A stretch of DNA of 64,000 nucleotides, from NCBI GenBank assembly GCA_019721035.1, contig JAHEAA010000004.1, forward strand, positions 1-64,000, in the 5' to 3' direction. The notes beneath the pieces are model-generated. The model was not told where the DNA came from, did not search any database, and was given only the letters and a program-made list of their open reading frames with translations. Source of the DNA: Candidatus Sysuiplasma acidicola (lineage in GTDB: Archaea > Thermoplasmatota > Thermoplasmata > Sysuiplasmatales > Sysuiplasmataceae). The position numbers and the translations under genes are program-made. Below are positions 54,738 to 62,689 of this stretch, in pieces; the stretch's first letter is position 1, and every line of letters begins with the position of its first letter.

Positions 54738-55313
54738 TTGCAGGAGCTCGTTGTGTTTGCGTCCGGCGTTGCACTGGGCTTTTCACTCACCGTCCCACCG
54801 GGGCCGATGAACGCACTTATTGCATCGCAGACCGCGATGAGAGGCACGAAGGCCGGCATGCTCACTGGAGCAGGGGCGATGACCGCAGATCTGATACTGG
54901 GCATAGCTGTCTATCTGGCCAGGACGCTTGTGGATTTGCGCCCTCTGGTAAGATTCATTTATCTTGTCGGTTCGGCCGTCCTGTTCCTGCTCGCATATTT
55001 CATGCTGGCTGGCCGGAAGACAGTCATGACAGAGGAAGTGAAACTCAGGACGTATTCCAGGGCAGTGCTCCTTGGCGTATCCAATCCCTTCCAGGTGCTC
55101 TGGTGGCTCACTGCAGGACTCGCATTCGCCTACCTTGGCGGCATAGTGCTCCTAGCCGGACTGTTCACGGCAGTTGCTGTGTGGATCATCCTGTTCCCGT
55201 TGCTGCTGCACATGAGCACAAAAAAGCACCCCGGTGCTTCGAAAGCCGTCACTGCAGCCTCGGTGATTATAATGCTCTTTTTCGCAGGATATTTCCTGTT
55301 TTCCGCCCTGTGA
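54738..55313 (+). CDS. LysE-family amino acid exporter
   Basis: A 191-residue membrane protein with about six helices. The family signature at the N-terminus, SGVALGFSLTVPPGPMNALI, includes the conserved P-P/G-P motif. The rest (AGMLTGAGAMTADLILG, then NPFQVLWWLTAGLAF) matches LysE/RhtB exporters. The start is TTG at 54738, with GAGG about 10 bases upstream; a GTG at 54753 is an alternative. It is on the opposite strand to the translation genes on both sides, so it interrupts their order and may have been inserted there. The substrate is unknown. Confidence 0.88.
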   Translation: MQELVVFASGVALGFSLTVPPGPMNALIASQTAMRGTKAGMLTGAGAMTADLILGIAVYLARTLVDLRPLVRFIYLVGSAVLFLLAYFMLAGRKTVMTEEVKLRTYSRAVLLGVSNPFQVLWWLTAGLAFAYLGGIVLLAGLFTAVAVWIILFPLLLHMSTKKHPGASKAVTAASVIIMLFFAGYFLFSAL

Positions 55314-55316
55314 CAT

Positions 55317-58300
55317 TCAGTCGGAGTAGTAGTTGGCGTCGTAAGGCTGCGGACTCAATCCCTTTCTCTTTCTTATTTCGGGGACCACTTTGTCTGCTAT
55401 CTCCTTCGGCATCTTCTCGTATCCGGAGTTCTCTGTGGACCACAGCGCCCTTCCCTGCGTGGCGCTCCTTATCGCGCTGGCAAAGCCGAACATTTCAGAT
55501 ACCGGCGCCTTCGATTCGATTACTGTGTTCTCTCCTTCCTGTCTCATGTCCAGGATGACGCCGCGCCGCTGCTGAATCTCACGTATAGCGTCACCCATCA
55601 CGTCCGGCGGGACGTTGATGTATATTTTCTGAATGGGCTCGTAAAGCACTCTTCCTGCGACCGCCATCGCGCCGTATATCGCGGAACGTGTTGCGGGAAT
55701 GACCTGTGCCGGTCCTCTGTGTATGCTGTCCTCGTGAAGTTTTGCATCGACAATCTTCACCTTCAGGTGCATCACCCTCTCCTGTGCGAGCGGCCCGAGC
55801 CGCATCGCCTCCTCGTAGGACTGTTTGCACAGTTCCATCGTCTCGAAGAGGTACTGAATACCCTTGGTGTAGTCGATGAGCACGTTCGTGTCGTAAAACA
55901 TCTGAACGCCCCTCGCCTCATCCCTCTCCATTCCATATTCCTGGAGCTTCTTGGCCAGTGCCTTCGAATCCTTGATTCTTCCTTCCGTCTTGATTTCACC
56001 GGACGTGATGGCCTTCACGACGCTCTCTTCGAGCGGCTCGACCTCGACATAGAATCTGTTGTGCTTGTTGGGCGACTTTCCTTCAAACGGACCGCCCTTT
56101 CCTTCCACACTCTCCCGGTAGACGACAATCGGCTTAGAGGCCTTGATCTCACACTTGTAGTCGTTGACGATCCTGTATTGAGTGACTTCAAGGTGCAGTT
56201 CGCCCATTCCGGAGAGCAGGTGCTCTCCAGTCTCCTGATTTATCTCGACTGTTATCGACGGATCCGCTTTACCGATGTTTCTCAGAACCTCGATGAGTTT
56301 CGGCAGATCCTTCATCTGCTTTGCTTCTATGGCCACAGTGACCACAGGCTCGCTGTAATGAACCATTCTTTCGAACGGCTCTATGCCTTCGATGGAAGAC
56401 ACGGTGGAACCGGCTATCGCATCCTTGAGGCCTGTGACAGCAGCTATGTTGCCTGCCCTGATCTCCTCGACCGTAATCCTGTCCGCTCCGACCGACAGTG
56501 CAACCGTCTGCACCCTGTTAGCCTGGTGCATTCCCGACACGTAAAGTTCCTGTCCCCGTTTCAGCGTGCCTGAAAACAGTCTTCCCACGGCAACTTCGCC
56601 TGCATGCGGATCAATGATGATTTTTGTTACCATGAATATGGTAGGTCCGCCCGGATCAACCTTGAGCATCGACTGGCCCAATTCAGACTCCTGATCTCCC
56701 TTCCAGATTGCAGGAATCCTCATCTTCTGGGCATCAATCGGACTCGGATGATTCTTAATTACAGATTCCAGGACCACCTTATGGAGCGGTATGCGCTGTG
56801 CAAGGGCCTTCTGGTCTCCTCTCTTCAGGTGTTCGTAAATGTCGCCAAAAGTTATGCCTGATTTCTTCATGTATGCTGCCGATATTGCCCAGTTGTTGTA
56901 TGCACTGCCGAACAGCACTGTTCCGTCCTCCACGCGGACGCCCCACAGTTTTTTGAGCTCTTCCGGAGCCGCCGCATGGATTCTCTTGTTAACATCGTTG
57001 ATAATGTTCACAAATCTTTTCTGCATGTCTTCAGGAGTGACCTTGAGTTCGTTGATCAGCCTGTCCACCTTGTTTATGAACAGTATCGGGCGTACCCTCT
57101 CTCTCAGCGCCTGCCTTATGACTGTTTCAGTCTGCGGCATGACTTGTTCTACAGCATCAACAAGTATTATGACGCCGTCTATGGCCCTCATGGCCCTCGT
57201 TACGTCGCCGCCAAAGTCGACATGCCCCGGTGTATCAATGAGATTGATCAGATAGTCGTTCCCGTCTATATCCTCCACCATTGATGCGTTAGCCGCGTTT
57301 ATCGTTATGCCTCTTGCCTGTTCCTGTTCGTCATAATCAAGCAAGAGCTGCTTTCCTGCGAGCTCCTCGCTCATCATTCCCGCGCCGGCAATCAGATTGT
57401 CGCTCAGCGTCGTGTTGTGTATGATGAGACCCTCCACGAGCAGGTTGTGCGTTTCCTCGACAGAGAAGTCAAAGACAAACTCATCGTAAGCGCTCTCCAG
57501 CCCCTCCACTTCAACAACAGTGAGTGTGGAAGGCAATTGCGGTGCGAGCAGCGAGACTGTTCCACCCGCTACCGAAGTCATCAGTGCGAGGGACACTTCC
57601 GGCACGCTGTTATCCTTGTCATGATGTGCATTCACGACATCCGCGAGCCTGCTGACTTCATTATGGAAATCAGGATCTGACGGCTCCAGCGAGAAGCGGT
57701 AACCGTACCTGAGCATTGAAAGTGCAATGGCCCTGAGTGCTTTCCTCTGCGCTTCCCCGTGCCCGTCACCGTCCAACATATCGAGCATCGCCGACGACAG
57801 CGCGAAAAGCGTGCCCGTTTCCAGTTTCGGGAATATCCCCGCCTGGCTGCCTTTTCCGAACAGCACGTTTACGAGTTCATCTCCGGTATCATCCAGGACA
57901 TCGGTTATAATCGCAGATGCCGTCTCCTTCAGCGCGTCAGGAGCTGTGCTCTTTCCAGTGAGTCTGGTGAATTCGTCGGCGCCGACGACGGACGTTTCCA
58001 CATCGACTGCAGACGGCACTATGAGTTTGTCCCCGATGACAAGTTCCGAAGATCGGAGTTCATGAACAACTCCCTTTCTGTATGCGATGAATTTGTGTTC
58101 AGGCGTGACTGTCACTGGTCTGCCAGACTGCGGCCTGACCCTGATCAGCGGTTCGTCGTTCCTGATCTTCCAGACGTGCGTGATTCTCCTCTTTTCCAGT
58201 TTCATTTCGTTTGTGTTAAGCGATATTGTGTACTCGTCGCCGTCTGATAAGTATACCGTCTGGTCCGCGTCCGAGAAAACGGGCTGCCCGGTCGCATACT

Positions 58301-58469
58301 TCGAGTACAGCGCCATTGCCTCAATCCATGTTCCGTTCGTGAACACCATTGCGTCGCCAGTCATGCACTTTCCGTGATCGATGTGCGCCGCTGTTCCGAT
58401 GTTTCGTATGAATCTCGGATCCTTCATTATAGCCTGAGCTTTGGCAATATTGTCTTCCTTTCTTCCCAA
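55317..58469 (-). CDS. fusA: Translation elongation factor 2 with in-frame intein
   Basis: GTPase that drives ribosomal translocation. The precursor is 1,050 residues; removing the intein (residues 35-352) leaves 732, exactly the usual EF-2 length. The intein splits the P-loop AHIDHGK|TT. Other G motifs are [20 protein letters not shown] and [12 protein letters not shown]. The C-terminal domains have the diphthamide loop, with the target His in [13 protein letters not shown]. Until the intein is removed, the factor cannot bind GTP, so splicing is essential. It lies 26 bases after rps7 on the same strand in the S12-S7-EF-2 cluster. Confidence 0.97.
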   Translation of the reverse strand: MGRKEDNIAKAQAIMKDPRFIRNIGTAAHIDHGKCMTGDAMVFTNGTWIEAMALYSKYATGQPVFSDADQTVYLSDGDEYTISLNTNEMKLEKRRITHVWKIRNDEPLIRVRPQSGRPVTVTPEHKFIAYRKGVVHELRSSELVIGDKLIVPSAVDVETSVVGADEFTRLTGKSTAPDALKETASAIITDVLDDTGDELVNVLFGKGSQAGIFPKLETGTLFALSSAMLDMLDGDGHGEAQRKALRAIALSMLRYGYRFSLEPSDPDFHNEVSRLADVVNAHHDKDNSVPEVSLALMTSVAGGTVSLLAPQLPSTLTVVEVEGLESAYDEFVFDFSVEETHNLLVEGLIIHNTTLSDNLIAGAGMMSEELAGKQLLLDYDEQEQARGITINAANASMVEDIDGNDYLINLIDTPGHVDFGGDVTRAMRAIDGVIILVDAVEQVMPQTETVIRQALRERVRPILFINKVDRLINELKVTPEDMQKRFVNIINDVNKRIHAAAPEELKKLWGVRVEDGTVLFGSAYNNWAISAAYMKKSGITFGDIYEHLKRGDQKALAQRIPLHKVVLESVIKNHPSPIDAQKMRIPAIWKGDQESELGQSMLKVDPGGPTIFMVTKIIIDPHAGEVAVGRLFSGTLKRGQELYVSGMHQANRVQTVALSVGADRITVEEIRAGNIAAVTGLKDAIAGSTVSSIEGIEPFERMVHYSEPVVTVAIEAKQMKDLPKLIEVLRNIGKADPSITVEINQETGEHLLSGMGELHLEVTQYRIVNDYKCEIKASKPIVVYRESVEGKGGPFEGKSPNKHNRFYVEVEPLEESVVKAITSGEIKTEGRIKDSKALAKKLQEYGMERDEARGVQMFYDTNVLIDYTKGIQYLFETMELCKQSYEEAMRLGPLAQERVMHLKVKIVDAKLHEDSIHRGPAQVIPATRSAIYGAMAVAGRVLYEPIQKIYINVPPDVMGDAIREIQQRRGVILDMRQEGENTVIESKAPVSEMFGFASAIRSATQGRALWSTENSGYEKMPKEIADKVVPEIRKRKGLSPQPYDANYYSD
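57414..58367 (-). mobile_element. Intein in EF-2, 318 residues, P-loop insertion
   Basis: Protein intron that excises itself after translation. Block A begins with Cys1 (CMTGDAMVF). Block B is [11 protein letters not shown] with the T-x-x-H. Block F is [16 protein letters not shown] and block G ends GLIIHN, with the penultimate His, terminal Asn and +1 Thr of the EF-2 P-loop. All splicing residues are present, so it should be active. Intein residues 130-290 form a middle domain of about 160 residues with one weak LAGLIDADG-like stretch ([11 protein letters not shown] at 192-202), which suggests a degenerate homing endonuclease. No second dodecapeptide is clear. Confidence 0.95.
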
Positions 58470-58495
58470 ATCAATCGCCCTTTCCTGAAACAGGG

Positions 58496-59146
58496 TTAAC
58501 GTGCCGACATGGCAACTCTTTCAATTTCATCTCTCTTGGAAACGGCCGAGCTCGTCATATCGCCGTTGGCCGCCAGAATAATCTCATCTGCAAGACACTG
58601 AGCGATGGGTTTTGTCGAGCCGTGAGAGGCGGCAACAGCGCCAAGGCAGATGTACCTGAGTGACAGGTCAAGCCTCCTTGAAGAGGATACGTCTACAGCC
58701 TTTGGAACTGAAATGCCTCCGAACTGGAGTCTTGTTATTTCCTCCCTCGGTGCGGCATGTTCAATGGCATTGACGAGAAGCTGTACCGGATTCTTTCCGG
58801 TCTTCGAATGCATGATCGTGAACGCCTGCTCTATGACCTTCAATGACTTGCTCTTTTTGCCTGTGTATCTTTCAGTTCTCATCATCTGATTCGCGAGTCG
58901 TTCGACGATGTTAAGGCGGCTCTTGGCAAAATTCTTGTTTGCGTGTTTGCCGGCCGTGTGAGGTACATATATCGGTGTCAGGTTGATGTATTTCGCAAGT
59001 CCGCGATCAGAAACAGCGACCTCTGCCAGACTGTACTTTCCGAAAAGAGGGGCGTCGTAGAGGAGGACGTGTTCCTGCTCCTTTTCCTCCGCCTCATCCA
59101 CAGGCTGCTCTTCAGCAGCATCATTTTCAATATCTTCTTCAGGCAT
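58496..59146 (-). CDS. rps7: Ribosomal protein S7 (uS7)
   Basis: Small-subunit protein. I chose the ATG at 59146 ([14 protein letters not shown]), giving 216 residues, since it is 4 bases after the S12 stop and AGGTGA lies just upstream; the frame is open to 59191 inside rps12. An acidic N-terminal extension of about 35 residues precedes the conserved core ([22 protein letters not shown], then [15 protein letters not shown]). Confidence 0.95.
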   Translation of the reverse strand: MPEEDIENDAAEEQPVDEAEEKEQEHVLLYDAPLFGKYSLAEVAVSDRGLAKYINLTPIYVPHTAGKHANKNFAKSRLNIVERLANQMMRTERYTGKKSKSLKVIEQAFTIMHSKTGKNPVQLLVNAIEHAAPREEITRLQFGGISVPKAVDVSSSRRLDLSLRYICLGAVAASHGSTKPIAQCLADEIILAANGDMTSSAVSKRDEIERVAMSAR

Positions 59147-59150
59147 AGCT

Positions 59151-59579
59151 TCACCTGACCGGCTTTTCTTTTCTTCCTCTGACCATTTCATTCAACGACA
59201 CGTTGTTCACCTTGATTACTTTGTATCTGACGCCGGGAATATCACCATATGACCTGCCCATCCTGCCGCCTATTCCCTCCACCAGCACCTCATCATGCTC
59301 GTCTATGAAATTTATGGCGCCGTCACCGACCGCAAAAGCAGTGACCTGCCTGCCGTTCTTTATCAGCTGCACCTTGACACATTTGCGGATCGCTGAATTG
59401 GGCTGTTTTGCCTCTATGCCGACCTTTTCAAGCACGATGCCGCGTGCCTGAGGAGCGCCCTCCAGCGGATCTGACTTCTCCTTGAGCTTGAGAATCCTCT
59501 TCTTGTAGGCTCTCTCACTCCACCTGAATTTCTTCCTGTTATTCTTGAGCTTCCTTGCTGTGTTCATTCCTCTGGCCAT
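59151..59579 (-). CDS. rps12: Ribosomal protein S12 (uS12)
   Basis: Decoding-centre protein, 142 residues, ending at KPVR. The conserved loops [20 protein letters not shown] and [17 protein letters not shown] are intact; the first contains the Pro-Asn-Ser-Ala-Ile-Arg-Lys decoding motif. GGAG precedes the ATG by 6 bases. It is the first gene of the S12-S7-EF-2 cluster. Confidence 0.97.
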   Translation of the reverse strand: MARGMNTARKLKNNRKKFRWSERAYKKRILKLKEKSDPLEGAPQARGIVLEKVGIEAKQPNSAIRKCVKVQLIKNGRQVTAFAVGDGAINFIDEHDEVLVEGIGGRMGRSYGDIPGVRYKVIKVNNVSLNEMVRGRKEKPVR

Positions 59580-59945
59580 TATATCTCCTCAGATCAAACG
59601 TGACGCTAGCGCCCTGTCCTGAATTGCATTTGGGACAATGGCATGCCTGCAGCTTAGTTTGGATTAATAGCAAAATGACTCTCAATATATACGTTTCTAC
59701 GATCGGTTCAGCTTAAATCCGGCACCGATTCACTGTTTTCGGGGTGTGGTCGTCCTCTCTCACACTTTCATCAGTTTCCAGAGCCGCCTGGCTGCCTTTT
59801 CCGGATTGGCCGAGCGGAAGACAGCCCTGATACCCGCCGTGATTCTCCGTTTTTGTGTTCGAATACAACGGCGGAAACACCGTTTGGGCATTCAGAAGGG
59901 CCGCGCACCGGGGCGATAAAGTCGTTACTCAGTACTGCTGCAGTT
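59580..59945. other. Intergenic region upstream of rps12
   Basis: AATATATA at 59684-59691 is a TATA-like box for rps12 on the minus strand, about 105 bases before its ATG, which would give a leader of about 80 bases. At 59805-59885 there is a stretch resembling tRNA A and B boxes, but it does not fold (see rejected items). A 60-codon open frame at 59771-59953 on the minus strand overlaps the transporter stop but shows no coding character. I see no other gene. Confidence 0.4.
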
Positions 59946-61181
59946 TCAGGCATTGTCAGTCACCTTGAAATCCGGGCTGATATTGCTCGTTTCGACACCA
60001 CGCATATACCAGTAAACCGCGGCTGCAAGACCGGCTCCCCACAGTATCACGTTTATGAGCACGAATTCGAAAAGTCCGGCACTGCTCAGAAGGATGATGC
60101 TCGCTATATACGCTATAATCGGGAACATCCTGACAAGGCCGATGCCGGTGCCGCGCATGGCAGTGGGGAACAGCTCCGGCTCCAGTGTCGTCCGTGCGGC
60201 CCATGCAAACTCGCTGAATGCCATGTTGAGGAAAAGAAGCGGCAGAAATACATACTCGTTTGAAAGGCTGCTGAAGGCAATCAGTATCGCAACAATCGTG
60301 ACAAATCCGCCACCGAATGAAAGGAGCGTGTACTGTTTCCTTCCCCTGGATACTAGCGGTGCGGCTATGAAACCGCTGATGGAAGCGCCGGCGAGCGCAA
60401 CGAAAATTATCAGGGCTGTCTGGGATGGAAATTCGTCCGGGCCGAGAACGAAAGCCATCAGGCCGAATGTCAGGAACTGGGAAACGCCGAGTACGCTGAG
60501 AAGTATGTAGCTCTTCCAGAGCGGCGGAAGGCTCACAGCCTCTCCCTCGGAACCTATGTTCAGATGACTCTTCTCTTCCCTTGCTTCCCCGTCCCTGCCC
60601 CTGGAATGCAGCCACCTGAACGATTCAGGCATTGTCAATCTCGTGAACACAAGAAGTGCTATGATTGCAAGCGACGATGCCATGAGATATATCCGTTCTA
60701 TAAATATGGAGCCGGAAACGGAGAATAGGAAAAAGGCTGCCGCGAACGCGCTGCCTATGTTGTTGAAGTTTGGAATGAGCGTCAGCAGTCTTCCCCGCTG
60801 TCTTACCGGCACGTCTTCGGCAATCAGCGCGAGCGACGGTGCCTCCTCGCCTCCCACGCCGAACGAAGATACTACCACGCCTGCAAGCAGCAGCGGGAAC
60901 GTCGTTGCTACGGAAATGAACACGATGCCGAGGCTGTACATTGCCATCGTCAGCATGAATATTTTTCTTCTGCCGACGACATCCGACAACATACCCATTA
61001 TCACATTTCCGGCAAGCAGTCCTACGGGTCCCGCGGAGAGGACAAGCATCCTTACAAGCGGGTCATTACCGTTGACGAACGGCCAGGACAGAGAAAGCGG
61101 GGCCATCGATGCCACAATGCCCCATATGAAGAAACCGCCCGAGGATGAAATCAGGAGCGAGCGCTGCCTGGAAGTCAGCAT
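59946..61181 (-). CDS. MFS transporter under a TPP riboswitch, probable thiamine or precursor uptake
   Basis: A 411-residue major facilitator with about twelve helices. The signature between TM2 and TM3 is MGMLSDVVGRRKIF, and the conserved acidic motif GVGGEEAPSLALIAED is in TM4. On sequence alone it resembles metabolite permeases. The TPP riboswitch 77 bases upstream on the same strand assigns it to thiamine metabolism: it likely imports thiamine, HMP or another precursor. THI elements ahead of predicted transporters are known in Thermoplasma. The ATG is preceded by CAGGGGG at about 8 bases, the likely target for sequestration. Confidence 0.9.
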   Translation of the reverse strand: MLTSRQRSLLISSSGGFFIWGIVASMAPLSLSWPFVNGNDPLVRMLVLSAGPVGLLAGNVIMGMLSDVVGRRKIFMLTMAMYSLGIVFISVATTFPLLLAGVVVSSFGVGGEEAPSLALIAEDVPVRQRGRLLTLIPNFNNIGSAFAAAFFLFSVSGSIFIERIYLMASSLAIIALLVFTRLTMPESFRWLHSRGRDGEAREEKSHLNIGSEGEAVSLPPLWKSYILLSVLGVSQFLTFGLMAFVLGPDEFPSQTALIIFVALAGASISGFIAAPLVSRGRKQYTLLSFGGGFVTIVAILIAFSSLSNEYVFLPLLFLNMAFSEFAWAARTTLEPELFPTAMRGTGIGLVRMFPIIAYIASIILLSSAGLFEFVLINVILWGAGLAAAVYWYMRGVETSNISPDFKVTDNA

Positions 61182-61560
61182 GGAGACAGCCCCCTGGAAA
61201 CTCTGGAAAAAGCAGAATGCGTTCTCTCTTCAGGCTCCCTTACAGAACGTTGTGCAGACACTTTCTTTCCCTCCGCCAGCATTACCTGGATCAGGTTCAA
61301 AGGGTCGACCGCAAAGGTCCTCTCAGCCTCTTCAGAAGCTCCCCTTCGTCAGTGTACCCCAGCATCAGCTTCTATTTCAACTTTGTTTCAGGTCACAACG
61401 GATACAGAAAAATAGTATAATCAATGCCTCATGGTCACCGCGCGAATAGAGATGGATTTTTGATGTGGTTAAACGGGTTTTGCGCGGTTAAATGCATCGC
61501 TCACATGCCTCTTTTCCGTCTGCTCAATGGATGGGGCTGTGTTCCGGAATATAATCGTGT
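61182..61560. other. Leader and spacer around the TPP riboswitch
   Basis: Contains the riboswitch, its promoter at 61414-61421 (minus strand) and the 76-base link to the transporter gene. The remaining 61430-61560, at the 3' end of arsC, shows no gene. Confidence 0.5.
61258..61355 (-). promoter_or_regulatory. TPP riboswitch (THI element)
   Basis: On the minus strand the thi-box consensus is nearly complete: CTGAGA, then ACCCTTTGAACCTGATC and AGGTAATGCTGGCGGAGGGA in correct order and spacing. P1 is ACACT (61351-61355) paired with AGTGT (61258-61262). It is followed by the MFS transporter, with a possible ribosome-binding-site control. A TATA-like ATTATACT lies upstream at 61414-61421. Binding of thiamine pyrophosphate would reduce transporter synthesis. 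Confidence 0.93.
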
Positions 61561-61983
61561 TTAACTGTAGCGCCGTCCGGCATATTCGGCAAGTTCGTTC
61601 ACTCTCTTCTGTATATCATCCCTTATCCTTCGTATTTCAGCCATCGATTTTCCCTTCGGATCTTCAAGCTCCCAGTCGATTAGCTTTTTGTTCATTTCTG
61701 CAAGCATCGGCTTCGGACAGGCCCGGTCGACCGAACATCCCATTGTGACCACGATATCGGCATCGTTGATCATCTGCAGGGTGAGCATGGCAGGAACGTG
61801 GGACGATATGTCAATGCCGGCCTCAGACATGGCATTAACCACCAATGGGTTTGCATGAGATGATGGCTGCGTCCCAGCACTTGAGGCATTCAGGCCGAGC
61901 CTTTTCGCAAACGCTTCCGCCATGAGGCTTCGACCCGCATTTTCTACGCATACGAAGAGTACTTTAGTTGCCAGATGAATCAC
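61561..61983 (-). CDS. arsC: Arsenate reductase, low-molecular-weight phosphatase type
   Basis: Reduces arsenate to arsenite in the cytoplasm. The 140-residue protein has the P-loop CVENAGRS (C-x5-R; nucleophile Cys) and the redox pair in MGCSVDRACPKP, followed by DWELEDPKG, which together match the thioredoxin-coupled ArsC family rather than plain protein-tyrosine phosphatases. The GTG start overlaps the arsR stop (GTGA), so the two are translationally coupled. No arsenite pump gene adjoins. Confidence 0.9.
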   Translation of the reverse strand: MIHLATKVLFVCVENAGRSLMAEAFAKRLGLNASSAGTQPSSHANPLVVNAMSEAGIDISSHVPAMLTLQMINDADIVVTMGCSVDRACPKPMLAEMNKKLIDWELEDPKGKSMAEIRRIRDDIQKRVNELAEYAGRRYS

Positions 61984-62384
61984 CCGCTTCCAACGGAGAT
62001 TGTTTTGCTGCGCACATTCGTCCGCTCGTGACTACTTCCCCTTTCCGCAGTGCCTGAAGGTTTTGTTTCACTGCCTATTGATGATGCAAGGAGAAGCACA
62101 TCATTCACCCTCTCCCCGGTGATGCCGAAGAAGGTCCACTTGCCTTTCGGCCTGCGGTAAATGGCACCTGCCCTTTCCAATAACTTCAAGTGGTGCGTTA
62201 TGGTCGGCTGTTTCAGGTGCAGCGCTGAGGCAATTTCGCACGTGCAGATTTCTCCGTATGCTGTCATCAACCTGATTATCTGCAGCCTGACAGGCTCAGA
62301 TAATGCCCCGAATATTCCTGCGAGTCTTGAAAGCTCCTCGCCGTCACTACGCACAGTAATTGTTCTTGGAAAACAGGTTTCCAT
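61980..62384 (-). CDS. arsR: ArsR-family transcriptional repressor
   Basis: Metalloregulator of 134 residues from the ATG at 62384 (METCFPRT); an ATG at 62417 lies inside the probable promoter. The winged helix (SEPVRLQIIRLMTAYG..., recognition helix KQPTITHHLKLLERAGA) is followed by the wing RRPKGKWTFFG. The metal-binding stretch in helix 3, EICTCEIASAL, has the two Cys of the ELCVCDL motif that senses arsenite. It probably represses its own operon with arsC through the palindrome at 62417-62430. Confidence 0.9.
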   Translation of the reverse strand: METCFPRTITVRSDGEELSRLAGIFGALSEPVRLQIIRLMTAYGEICTCEIASALHLKQPTITHHLKLLERAGAIYRRPKGKWTFFGITGERVNDVLLLASSIGSETKPSGTAERGSSHERTNVRSKTISVGSG

Positions 62385-62686
62385 GCACGATAAATGTAAG
62401 ATATCAAATTTAAGCATATCTATTTAGATAGCATCAGAAGGGAAGTAAGTCACACTATTGATGTGTCATTTTCAATTCAACATATCGTGTATGTGCTGGA
62501 GTGAAAGGGAATTAATACTCTTGTTAAATAGATTAATATGAATGTAGGTCGTCTTATCCAGATATTAGTCGTTTCCAGATATGCCGGTTGATTTGAACTC
62601 GGGAGCAATATCCGGTATAAGTGGCGGTACAGATCAACAGGCGTTGCTGATTAAATAGTCCTTCAAACATTTACTGTCGGGGAAAA
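62385..62686. other. Divergent intergenic region, arsR and S53 peptidase
   Basis: AT-rich. It holds the ArsR operator (62417-62430) and the TATA box of the peptidase gene (TTAAATAG, 62651-62658). No gene is seen between 62440 and 62640. Confidence 0.45.
62417..62430 (-). promoter_or_regulatory. Palindrome over the arsR promoter, likely ArsR operator
   Basis: A perfect inverted repeat TATCTA-TT-TAGATA, 33 bases before the arsR ATG at 62384. On the minus strand it contains the TATA-like TCTAAATAG, so a bound dimer would block TBP. Confidence 0.55.
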
Positions 62687-62689
62687 GTG

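Noticed and set aside
53498-55558. Long open frame of 686 codons on the plus strand
   Set aside because: It is antisense to EF-1alpha, crosses the intergenic region and overlaps the LysE gene in another frame; composition is typical of a shadow of a highly biased gene.
59805-59885. tRNA-like stretch on the plus strand (GGCCGAGCGG and GTTCGAATAC resembling A and B boxes)
   Set aside because: An acceptor-like TTTCCG/CGGAAA can be drawn, but the D-stem does not close with normal loop size, the T-stem pairs around an 8-base loop, and no anticodon arm forms. At most a degraded tRNA relic.
59771-59953. 60-codon open frame on the minus strand overlapping the MFS transporter stop
   Set aside because: The overlap looks like coupling, but the product is low-complexity, lacks hydrophobic or conserved segments, and overlaps the tRNA-like stretch. 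No independent support.
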